From an uncultured Burkholderiales bacterium (lineage in GTDB: Bacteria; Pseudomonadota; Gammaproteobacteria; Burkholderiales; Burkholderiaceae_E): a stretch of 14,781 nt of DNA. How positions within the stretch are numbered: the first letter of the stretch is position 1; every line of letters begins with the position of its first letter. A model generated the notes under the pieces. It did no database searches. It saw only the letters and a program-made list of their open reading frames with translations, and was not told the origin of the DNA. Location: positions 1 through 14,781 of the forward strand of contig CAIUGQ010000300.1 of the NCBI GenBank assembly GCA_903898725.1. Direction: 5' to 3'. A program made the translations under genes and the position numbers. Below, piece after piece: positions 8,001 to 14,288 of the stretch.

Positions 8001-9129
8001 CCTGCGCGGTCTCCCAGGGCTGCTCGAAGCCGGGAATCCGCAGGTCGGACACCGAGAAGCCGGTCAGCCCGTACTTGGGCTTGGAGCCGCGTCCGGTCGC
8101 GCCTTCGTCGCGGATCTCGCCCCCCGAGCCGGTCGCGGCGCCGGGGAACGGCGAGATCGCGGTCGGATGGTTGTGCGTCTCGACCTTCAGCAGCGCATGC
8201 AGCGGCACGTCGCGCCACACGTAGCGGCCGTTCTGGCCGTCCTGCACCGGGATGAAGCGGCTGGCGATGCCGCCGCCGTCGAGCACCGCCGCGTTGTCGG
8301 CGTAGGCGACGACCGTGCCGGCCGGATTCGCGGCATGGGTCTTGCGGATCAGGCCGAACAGCGAGCGCTCGCGCGGCTCGCCGTCGACGGTCCAGTCCGC
8401 GTTGAAGATCTTGTGCCGGCAGTGCTCGGAATTGGCCTGCGCGAACATCATCAGCTCGACGTCGGTCGGGTCCCGGCCGGCCTCGCGGAAGGCGGCGAGC
8501 AGGTAGTCGACCTCGTCGTCCGAGAGCGCCAGACCCATCTCGGCATTGGCACGGGCGAGCGCCTCGCGCCCGCCCTGCCCCACCGGCACGGTGCGCAGCG
8601 GCTTGCCGGGCAGGTCGGCGAACAGGCCGGCGAGCGCGGCGGCATCCGCCGGCGGCGGCACCACCGACTCGGTCATCCGGTCGTGCACCAGCGCGGCGAG
8701 GCGCTCGAGGCGGGCCGCATCGGGGCCACGTGCGCCACCGACCAGGCTGCCGATCAGTGCGCCCAGGCCCTTGCGGAAGGTGATCGCGTAGGCGGTGCCG
8801 CGCTCGATGCGCGAGACCGCATCCAGCCCGCACACCCGCGCGATATCGGTAGCCTTGCTCGACCACGGGCTGACCGTGCCGAGCCTGGGGACCACCCACA
8901 GTAGCGTCGCGCCGTCGGGCTCGGCGGGTGGCGCCAGGCCGTCGTCGAGGAGGGCCGCGACGCGCGCGCGCGTGTCGGGCGTGAGCGGCTGCGGCGACAG
9001 CACCACGTGCAGGTGCCAGGCTCGGACATCGGCGACCGCATCGTCGGCCGCCTGCAGCGCCGCCAGCAGGCGGCGACGGCGGAACTCGGAGAGGGCGGCG
9101 CCGCCGCGCAGGACGATCGCGTCGGGCAT
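5047..9129 (-). CDS. purL: Phosphoribosylformylglycinamidine synthase, single-chain (large) form
   Basis: PurL converts FGAR, ATP and glutamine to FGAM in de novo purine synthesis. At 1360 residues this is the proteobacterial fused form: an N-terminal PurS-like region (about 1-150), a linker, the duplicated synthase halves and a C-terminal glutamine amidotransferase. Visible motifs are NSEHCRHKIFNADW, HNHPTAISPFPGAATGSGG near residue 320, and GIGGGAASSMGSGSN. The amidotransferase triad is Cys1194 (GVCNGCQML), His1315 and Glu1317 (MPHPERVF). The ATG at 9129 was chosen because the family begins directly with a strand like IVLRGGAALSEFR. A TTG at 9153 would add eight residues and overlap the hydantoinase stop, but no homology is expected there. 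No Shine-Dalgarno sequence precedes 9129; the leader is C-rich. It lies 20 bases after the hydantoinase gene and may have its own -10 element within that gene's end. Confidence 0.97.
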   Translation of the reverse strand: MPDAIVLRGGAALSEFRRRRLLAALQAADDAVADVRAWHLHVVLSPQPLTPDTRARVAALLDDGLAPPAEPDGATLLWVVPRLGTVSPWSSKATDIARVCGLDAVSRIERGTAYAITFRKGLGALIGSLVGGARGPDAARLERLAALVHDRMTESVVPPPADAAALAGLFADLPGKPLRTVPVGQGGREALARANAEMGLALSDDEVDYLLAAFREAGRDPTDVELMMFAQANSEHCRHKIFNADWTVDGEPRERSLFGLIRKTHAANPAGTVVAYADNAAVLDGGGIASRFIPVQDGQNGRYVWRDVPLHALLKVETHNHPTAISPFPGAATGSGGEIRDEGATGRGSKPKYGLTGFSVSDLRIPGFEQPWETAQDVTAPIDGRPAGTGQYGLPARIASPLSIMIDGPIGGASFNNEFGRPNLLGYFRTYQQTVAGAVRGYHKPIMIAGGVGHLDAAHVGKLDLPPGTLLIQLGGPGMRIGIGGGAASSMGSGSNTAELDFDSVQRGNAEIQRRAQEVLDACRAMGDANPILSIHDVGAGGLSNAFPELVDGAHRGARFELDRVPLLASGLSPAEIWCNESQERYVMGISPDSLATFDFICRRERSPYAVVGTVSEDRQLVLAAPDGSKPVDMPMDVLLGKPPRMHREAVRRVRTLPEVDASGFDLGEVAMRVLRLPAVASKSFLITIGDRTVGGLSSRDQMVGPWQVPVADCAIGLVDHRGHRGDALSMGERTPLAVIDAAASARMAIAESVTNLMGAPIASIDRIKLSANWMAACGTPDDDADLYDAVQAASDFSIALGIAIPVGKDSLSMRTRWRGDDGAAREVASPTSLIVTAWAPVHDVRQALTPQLRTDLGDTTLILIDLGEGRHRLGGSALAQVTQQMGDAAPDLADPALLVRAFSAVRALAEAGRVLAVHDRSDGGLFATVCEMAFAGHCGVTLNLDMLTIDPHSADWGDFKIRPDQVAVQRNELTLKALFAEEAGVVLQVRQADRDAVLGALREAGLSRLSHVIGKPNDRDAIEIWRDAKKVWAESRATLQSAWSETSYRIAALRDDPDCAREEFERNGAGAQPPLSVHLSFDPAQDIAAPHVATGVRPRVAVLREQGVNSQIEMAAAFDLAGFDAYDVHMTDLIEGRHRLADFAGLVACGGFSYGDVLGGGSGWARTILFNAALAEQFAVFFQRPGTFTLGVCNGCQMLSQLKAIIPGAEHWPRFRANRSAQFEARFGAVEVLPSPSLFLTGMAGSRLPIAIAHGEGRVEHDRPEHAAAALGALRFVNGDGTPADAYPANPNGSPGGLTGYTTADGRATILMPHPERVFRMAQWSWRPDEPSSGGGRVGGPAGESPWMRLWRNARVALG

Positions 9130-9149
9130 TCGGAGGGGGCGCAGGGGGT

Positions 9150-12100
9150 TCAAAGCCCGATTATACCGGCCGCCCCGAAGCCGCCTCCCCCCGGCGTCTC
9201 GACGACGAACACCTCGCCCGCCTCGAGCTCGGCACGACCGACATGACCGACCGGCTCGATGCGCCCGTCGTTGCGCAGCACGTAGTTGCAGGCGACCGCC
9301 CCGCTGCCGCCGCCGGCCGCGCCGAACGGCGGGTGGACCCGGCTGTTGCCGAGCATCGAGGCGGTCATCGGTTCCAGGAAGCGGATCGTCCGGACCCCGC
9401 CGTCACCGCCCTGCCAGCGCCCGGAGCCCCCGGTGTGGCGACGCACGCGGTAGGACTCCAGCCGGACCGGGAAGCGCAGCTCGAGCACCTCCGGATCGGT
9501 CAGCCGCGAGTTCGTCATGTGCGTCTGCACGACCGCGCAGCCGTCGAAGCCGCCGACCTGCCGACCTCGAGCATCGAACAGTCCGCCCGCGCCCGAGCCA
9601 CCGGCGATCGTCTCGTAGTACTGGTGGCGGGCGTTGCCGAAGGTGAAGTTGCTCATCGTGCTGCCGCTCGAGGCCATCACGCCGAGCGCGCCGTACAGCG
9701 CATTGGTGATGCACATCGAGGTCTCGACGTTGCCGGCGACGACCGCACCCGGATGCCTGGGATTGAGCATGCAGCCCTCCGGCACAACGATGTCCAGCGG
9801 CTCGAGGCAGCCGTCGTTCATCGGGATATCGTCGTCGACGAGCGTACGGAAGACGTAGAGCACCGCGGCGGTGGTGACGGCGCTCGGCGCGTTGAAGTTG
9901 TTCGCGGCCTGCGGGGAGGTGCCGGTGAAGTCGACCCGGGCGCGGCGGGCCGTCCGGTCGACGGTGATCGCCACCCGGATGGCCGAGCCGTTGTCGAGCG
10001 GCAGCGTGAACGTGCCGTCGGCGAGCGCGCCGATCACCCGGCGCACCGACTCGGCCGCGTTGTCCTGCACGTGGCGCATGTAGGCCTGCACGACCTCGAG
10101 CCCGAAGTGGCCGACCATCCGGAGCAGTTCCTCGCGGCCCTTCTCGTTGGCCGCGATCTGGGCCTGGAGGTCGGCGACGTTCTGGTCGGGGTTGCGGGCC
10201 GGATGGGTCGCGCCGGTCAGCCGTTCGCGCAGCGCCGCCTCGCGCAGCACACCGGCCTCGACCAGCTTCAGGTTGGTCAGCAGCACGCCCTCGTCGTCGA
10301 TGTGGCGGCTGTCGGGCGGCATCGAGCCGGGCGTGAGGCCGCCGATGTCGGCGTGATGGCCGCGGGAGCCGACCCAGAACAGGACCGCTGCGCCGGTCTC
10401 GTCGAACACCGGCGTGACCACGGTCACGTCGGGCAGGTGCGTGCCGCCGCGGTACGGATCGTTCAGCACGAACACGTCGCCCGGCGCGATCCGGCCGACG
10501 TTGTCGGCGATCACCGCCTTGACGCTCGCGCCCATCGACCCGAGGTGGACCGGCATGTGCGGCGCGTTGGCGATCAGCGCCCCGGTGGCGTCAAAGACCG
10601 CGCAGGAGAAGTCGAGGCGCTCCTTGATGTTGACCGAATGCGCGGTGTTCTGCAGCCGGTAGCCCATCTGCTCGGCGATCGACATGAACAGGTTGTTGAA
10701 GATCTCGAGCATCACCGGGTCGGCGGCGGTGCCGATCGCCTGGGCCGAGGCACGCGCGACGATGCGCCGCAGCACCAGGTCACCGCGCTCGGTGGTCGTG
10801 GCGCGCCAGCCGGGCTCGACCACGGTGGTCGCGGTGACCTCGGCGACGACCGCCGGGCCGTCGACCGTGGCGCCGACCGGCAACGCCTCGCGCCGGTACA
10901 GCGGTGCATCGACCCAGGCGCCGTCGGCGTACATCGGCACCGTGGCCACCCGCGCGGAATCTGCATCACCGGACGCCGGCGGCGCGGCGACGCGGCTCGA
11001 GCCCCCCTCAGCCTTGGACACCACCTCGACGCTGACGGACTCGACCACGACGGGACGCGAGGCCAGCAGGAAGGCGAAGCGCTGGCGGTAGGCGGCCTCG
11101 AACTCGGCGAGCATCGCCTCGCGGCCGCCCTCGGCCACCTCCAGCGACGTGTCGGTGCCCTCGTACTTGAGGTGCATCCGACGCAGCGCCCGCAGCCGCT
11201 CGGCCGGCTCGCCCTGCGCGACCAGCTCGGCGCGGGCCTGCGTCTCGGCCTCGTCGAGCAGCGTGCGCCCCTCCTCCAGCCCGCCGGCGTCGAGACGGCG
11301 CTCGACCGAACGCTCGCGCAGGGTCGCCTGTTCGGCCAGCCCCATGCCGAACGCCGACAGCACGCCGGCCAGCGGGTGGGCCAGCACGGTCGACATGGCG
11401 AGCTGGTCGGCGACCGCACAGGCATGCTGCCCGCCCGCCCCCCCGAACACGGTCAGGGCGTATCGGGTGACGTCGTAGCCGCGCTGCACCGAGATCTTCT
11501 TGATCGCGTTGGCCATGTTGGCGTTGGCGATGTCGACGAAGCCCTGCGCGACCTGCTCGGGGGTCATCGTGCGACCGGTCGCGCGGCCGATTTCCCCGGC
11601 CAGCGCGGTGAACCCGCGCACCACCGCGTCGCGGTCGAGCGGCTGGTCGGCGTGGGGGCCGAACACCCGGGGGAAATGGGCCGGCTGGACCTTGCCGAGC
11701 ATCACGTTCGCGTCCGTGACCGTCAGGGGGCCGCCGCGGCGATAGCAGGCGGGGCCGGGGCTGGCACCCGCGGAGTCCGGGCCGACGCGCATGCGGGCGC
11801 CGTCGAAGTGCAGGATCGAGCCGCCCCCGGCCGCGACCGTGTGGATGCTCATCATCGGCGCACGCAGGCGGACCCCGGCGACCTGGGTGTCGAACACTCG
11901 CTCGAACTCGCCGGCATAGTGAGACACGTCGGTCGAGGTACCGCCCATGTCGAAGCCGATCACCTTGTCGAAGCCCGCGGCCTCGCTGACCCGGGCCATG
12001 CCGACGATGCCGCCGGCCGGCCCCGAGAGAATCGAGTCCTTGCCCTGGAACGCACGGGCGTCGGTCAGGCCGCCGTTGGACTGCATGAACTGCAGACGCA

Positions 12101-12824
12101 CGCCCGGCATGCCCGAAGCCACCCGCTCGACGTAGCGCCGCAGCACCGGGGACAGGTAGGCGTCGACGACCGTGGTGTCGCCGCGCGCGACCCAGCGGAT
12201 CAGCGGCGAGACCTCGTGCGACACCGACACCTGGGGAAAGCCGATCTCGCGCGCCATGGCCGCGATCCGACGCTCGTGCGCGGGGAACCGGTAAGCATGC
12301 ATCAGCACGATCGCGACCGCGCGCAGGCCCCGGTCGTAGGCGGCCTGCAGCCCGGTGCGGGCCGCGGTCTCGTCCAGCGGGCGCACCACCGCGCCGTCGG
12401 CGGCGAGCCGTTCGTCGACCTCGAGCACCTCGCGATGCAGCAGTTCCGGCAGGACGATGCGGCGATCGAAGAGCCTGGGCCGGTTCTGATAGGCGATCCG
12501 GGGTGCGTCGGCGAAGCCCCGGGTGACGACCAGCAGCAGCGGTTCGCCCTTGCGCTCGAGCAGCGCGTTGGTGGCGACCGTGGTCCCCATCTTCACGGCC
12601 TCGACGTGCCGTGCGGGCACCGGCTCGCCGGGGGCGAGCCCCAGCAGCCGCCGGATGCCCTCGACGGCGGCGTCGACATACTGCTCGGGGTTCTCCGACA
12701 GCAGCTTCTCGGTCACCAGCGACCCATCGGGCCGTCGGCCGACGACATCGGTGAACGTGCCGCCGCGATCGATCCAGAACTGCCAGCGATCGAGGTCGGG
12801 GGCGACGGGGGTCATCGGATTCAT
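9150..12824 (-). CDS. Fused hydantoinase A/B (5-oxoprolinase/N-methylhydantoinase family)
   Basis: This 1224-residue protein joins HyuA and HyuB in one chain, as in eukaryotic 5-oxoprolinase. The HyuA part (about 1-695) has DRGGTFTD at 19-26, a GTTVATNALLERKG segment near residue 100 and FDMGGTSTDVSHY from residue 291. These are the actin-like ATPase loops that activate the amide. The HyuB part begins at DPVMLEIFNN (residue 702), with NDPYRGGTHLPD from 788, GSRGHHADIGG from 819 (likely metal-site His/Asp residues) and a Gly-rich end, TPGGGGFGAAG. Members hydrolyse 5-oxoproline or hydantoins with ATP; related acetone and acetophenone carboxylases carboxylate instead, so the substrate is open. 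The ATG at 12824 overlaps the racemase TGA (ATGA), which fixes the start. The open frame further upstream is an artefact of racemase coding sequence. Regulator, racemase and TRAP neighbours suggest a catabolic role. Confidence 0.93.
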   Translation of the reverse strand: MNPMTPVAPDLDRWQFWIDRGGTFTDVVGRRPDGSLVTEKLLSENPEQYVDAAVEGIRRLLGLAPGEPVPARHVEAVKMGTTVATNALLERKGEPLLLVVTRGFADAPRIAYQNRPRLFDRRIVLPELLHREVLEVDERLAADGAVVRPLDETAARTGLQAAYDRGLRAVAIVLMHAYRFPAHERRIAAMAREIGFPQVSVSHEVSPLIRWVARGDTTVVDAYLSPVLRRYVERVASGMPGVRLQFMQSNGGLTDARAFQGKDSILSGPAGGIVGMARVSEAAGFDKVIGFDMGGTSTDVSHYAGEFERVFDTQVAGVRLRAPMMSIHTVAAGGGSILHFDGARMRVGPDSAGASPGPACYRRGGPLTVTDANVMLGKVQPAHFPRVFGPHADQPLDRDAVVRGFTALAGEIGRATGRTMTPEQVAQGFVDIANANMANAIKKISVQRGYDVTRYALTVFGGAGGQHACAVADQLAMSTVLAHPLAGVLSAFGMGLAEQATLRERSVERRLDAGGLEEGRTLLDEAETQARAELVAQGEPAERLRALRRMHLKYEGTDTSLEVAEGGREAMLAEFEAAYRQRFAFLLASRPVVVESVSVEVVSKAEGGSSRVAAPPASGDADSARVATVPMYADGAWVDAPLYRREALPVGATVDGPAVVAEVTATTVVEPGWRATTTERGDLVLRRIVARASAQAIGTAADPVMLEIFNNLFMSIAEQMGYRLQNTAHSVNIKERLDFSCAVFDATGALIANAPHMPVHLGSMGASVKAVIADNVGRIAPGDVFVLNDPYRGGTHLPDVTVVTPVFDETGAAVLFWVGSRGHHADIGGLTPGSMPPDSRHIDDEGVLLTNLKLVEAGVLREAALRERLTGATHPARNPDQNVADLQAQIAANEKGREELLRMVGHFGLEVVQAYMRHVQDNAAESVRRVIGALADGTFTLPLDNGSAIRVAITVDRTARRARVDFTGTSPQAANNFNAPSAVTTAAVLYVFRTLVDDDIPMNDGCLEPLDIVVPEGCMLNPRHPGAVVAGNVETSMCITNALYGALGVMASSGSTMSNFTFGNARHQYYETIAGGSGAGGLFDARGRQVGGFDGCAVVQTHMTNSRLTDPEVLELRFPVRLESYRVRRHTGGSGRWQGGDGGVRTIRFLEPMTASMLGNSRVHPPFGAAGGGSGAVACNYVLRNDGRIEPVGHVGRAELEAGEVFVVETPGGGGFGAAGIIGL
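9160..9165 (-). promoter_or_regulatory. Perfect -10 hexamer (TATAAT), candidate purL promoter inside the hydantoinase 3' end
   Basis: The minus strand reads GGCCGGTATAATCGGGC. The hexamer is built from the last codons of the hydantoinase gene and uses ATA, an isoleucine codon that is rare in DNA of this composition. Transcription would start near 9153, giving a leader of about 24 bases to the purL ATG. No TTGACA-like -35 sits 16-18 bases upstream and there is no extended TGn, so the call rests on the -10 alone. Confidence 0.4.
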
Positions 12825-13525
12825 CGGCTGGGCTCCAGGGGGGCGGGTCGCGCGGCGCCGGCCCAGAGCCAGCGCAGCAGCGTGTTGCAGTCGTGGACGG
12901 GCACGCCGACCGCGCGCGCCAGCGCGTCGCGGTAAGGCGGCAGATTGGTGCATTCGAGGACGATCGCGCCGAGGCCCGGGGCGCAGGCCCGCAGCCGCAG
13001 GCCGGCATCGATCACCTCGTCGCGGATGCGTTCGCGATCGAGGTGCGCGGCGTCGCCGAACACGGCGCGGGCCAGCGCACCGTCGCGCGGGAGACCGACC
13101 ACTGGCGTGTCGGGGGCCGCGCCGGCCGCCGCGAGGTGGCGCGCATCGAGCGCGTCGGCGTCGATGGTGATCACGCCGGCGCGTCGACCCGCCGGCAGCA
13201 GCGGGGCGAGCCAGGCGAGCTGCAGCAGCGCCGACGCGGCGAAGGGCACCGGCAGGGCAGCCGCAAGTTCGCGCTGGAACGGGCCGAGGAAGCCGCAGCT
13301 CGTGCCGATGGCGACCGCGCCGTCGGCGGCCAGCGCCCGCCCGGCCTCGATGAAGGGCGCAAGCAGCGCGGCAGCGTCCCCGCGGACCACGCGGGCCGCG
13401 CTCGCACCACGCACGACGCGCGCGCGCACCGGAAAGTCGAAGGTGTTCGGGTTGCCGACGTCGCCGACCGGACGCGGGAAGTGGGTGTCGAGGCGCAGCA
13501 GCCCGACGAACCCCCGGGCGCTCAC
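12821..13525 (-). CDS. Aspartate/glutamate/hydantoin racemase family protein
   Basis: This 234-residue cytosolic protein belongs to the two-cysteine, cofactor-independent racemase superfamily. The candidate catalytic cysteines are Cys77 in IGTSCGFLGPFQ and Cys192 in IVLECTNLPPY. The N-terminus GFVGLLRLDTHFPRPVGDVGNPNTFDFPV is typical of a subgroup annotated as Asp/Glu racemase. The start is a GTG at 13525 that overlaps the regulator's TGA (GTGA, 13522-13525). No Shine-Dalgarno sequence is present, so translation is probably coupled. The same frame stays open far upstream, but that part overlaps the regulator and is not coding. Adjacency to the fused hydantoinase suggests that it interconverts enantiomers of the hydantoinase substrate or product. 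The true substrate and stereochemistry are unknown, and some family members are isomerases or decarboxylases. Confidence 0.88.
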   Translation of the reverse strand: MSARGFVGLLRLDTHFPRPVGDVGNPNTFDFPVRARVVRGASAARVVRGDAAALLAPFIEAGRALAADGAVAIGTSCGFLGPFQRELAAALPVPFAASALLQLAWLAPLLPAGRRAGVITIDADALDARHLAAAGAAPDTPVVGLPRDGALARAVFGDAAHLDRERIRDEVIDAGLRLRACAPGLGAIVLECTNLPPYRDALARAVGVPVHDCNTLLRWLWAGAARPAPLEPSR

Positions 13526-14148
13526 AAGGAGGCGGCGGCGCGGGCCGCCTGGTCGTAGAGGCCGGAGAGCGCGCGCAGCAGCTGCGCAGTGTCGGCGAGC
13601 GTGCGCACGTCGCCGAGATCGCCGGTCACCGAAGGGAGCAGGCACACACCGCGCAGCTCCCGGTAGCGATCGACGAGCGCACGGCCGGCGTCGGTGGTCG
13701 CGTAGAGCACCTCCTTGCCCTGGCGCGTCGATTCGAGCAGCCCGAGGCCGACCAGCTTGCGCAGCGCGTAGCTGACGACGTGGGTGTCCTCGTAGTTGAG
13801 CGTGAAGCAGACGTCGGAGAGTTTCTTGGGCCGGTCGCGATGGCGCACGTGGTGCAGCACCAGCACGTCGGTGATGGCGAGCTCGGGCATGCCCGCAGCG
13901 GCCATGCAGCGCGTGGCCCATCGGGTGAACGCGTTGTGCGCCACGATGAGACCGAACTCGAACTCGGACAGCTCGCTCGCCGGGCCGTCCGCGAGGTGCG
14001 CGGACGACAGGATCGGCAGCCGGCGGGCCGCCCCGGCGGGTGCATCGCGCTGTGCCGTCCCGATCGCTGACGCGCCACGGGCGCCTGCCGTGGCGCTCGC
14101 CGCGGCAGGCTGGGTCGCACGCGGGCGGGTCGGTTTGCGGCTGGCCAT
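13522..14148 (-). CDS. Winged-helix (MarR-like) transcriptional regulator
   Basis: This is a 208-residue DNA-binding protein. Residues 1-45 are a low-complexity, Ala/Pro/Arg-rich tail beginning SRKPTRPRA, probably disordered and basic enough to touch DNA. Residues 59-86 (LSEFEFGLIVAHNAFTRW) form a helix typical of the dimerising N-terminus in MarR-like proteins. Residues 90-155 carry the winged helix: ITDVLVLHHVRHRDRPKKLSD, the recognition-helix region NYEDTHVVSYALRKLVGLG, and the wing STRQGKEVLYATTDAG. The C-terminal 50 residues are helical. The ATG at 14148 was chosen because it directly follows a strong GGAGGA at 14152-14157. The gene is divergent from the TRAP binding-protein gene and heads the racemase-hydantoinase run. 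A palindrome at 14183-14198 is a good candidate for its operator, implying autoregulation. The effector ligand is not known. Confidence 0.85.
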   Translation of the reverse strand: MASRKPTRPRATQPAAASATAGARGASAIGTAQRDAPAGAARRLPILSSAHLADGPASELSEFEFGLIVAHNAFTRWATRCMAAAGMPELAITDVLVLHHVRHRDRPKKLSDVCFTLNYEDTHVVSYALRKLVGLGLLESTRQGKEVLYATTDAGRALVDRYRELRGVCLLPSVTGDLGDVRTLADTAQLLRALSGLYDQAARAAASL

Positions 14149-14151
14149 CGC

Positions 14152-14157
14152 TCCTCC
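14152..14157 (-). promoter_or_regulatory. Ribosome binding site of the winged-helix regulator gene
   Basis: GGAGGA on the minus strand lies three bases before the ATG at 14148. It decides this start against the in-frame ATG at 14208, which would place the promoter and palindrome inside the coding region. Confidence 0.65.
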
Positions 14158-14159
14158 GA

Positions 14160-14176
14160 AACGTAGAGAAAACGTT
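14160..14176. promoter_or_regulatory. Short inverted repeat (AACGT-N7-ACGTT) in the divergent region
   Basis: AACGT at 14160-14164 and ACGTT at 14172-14176 form a five-base inverted repeat with a seven-base spacer. It overlaps the -35 of the forward promoter and the predicted leader of the regulator transcript. It could be an accessory operator, but the arms are short. Confidence 0.25.
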
Positions 14177-14202
14177 GACATTTTCGGCGCATGCCGAATA
14201 AC
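14175..14202 (+). promoter_or_regulatory. Predicted sigma70 promoter for the TRAP binding-protein gene
   Basis: A perfect -35 hexamer TTGACA (14175-14180) is followed after 16 bases by AATAAC (14197-14202), which matches the -10 consensus at four of six positions. Transcription would start near 14209, leaving a leader of about 80 bases before the ATG at 14289. The palindrome at 14183-14198 fills the spacer, so a bound repressor would block the promoter. Confidence 0.5.
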
Positions 14203-14208
14203 CTTCAA
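14180..14208 (-). promoter_or_regulatory. Predicted sigma70 promoter for the regulator-racemase-hydantoinase operon
   Basis: On the minus strand TTGAAG (14208 to 14203) is followed after exactly 17 bases by GAAAAT (14185 to 14180); each hexamer matches consensus at four of six positions. The predicted start near 14173 gives a leader of about 25 bases with the GGAGGA site. This promoter overlaps the forward one almost completely, and the shared palindrome covers its spacer and part of its -10. Confidence 0.4.
14183..14198. promoter_or_regulatory. Palindromic operator candidate between divergent genes
   Basis: TTCGGC at 14183-14188, GCAT, then GCCGAA at 14193-14198 form a perfect 6-4-6 inverted repeat. 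Counting one mismatch, the outermost bases 14181 and 14200 also pair. It lies between the -35 and -10 of both predicted promoters. A dimeric winged-helix protein such as the one encoded next door would bind a site of this size and symmetry. Confidence 0.5.
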
Positions 14209-14288
14209 GCACGCTTACACTCGCGTCTCGTCCAGCGGCCCGACGTTGCGCGCGCCGCCGTCCATCGACCGCACCCGGAGACCCCCGC

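Noticed and set aside
9243..12935. Very long open frame on the plus strand opposite the fused hydantoinase gene
   Set aside because: Its translation is Arg/Gly/His/Val-rich with no domain signature, and it mirrors the codon structure of the hydantoinase gene. Long antisense open frames are common in DNA this GC-rich.
12825..12953. Alternative upstream start for the fused hydantoinase (43 extra residues)
   Set aside because: The extra part is an Arg/Ala-rich shadow of the racemase C-terminus. The ATG at 12824 overlaps the racemase stop and leads directly into DRGGTFTD.
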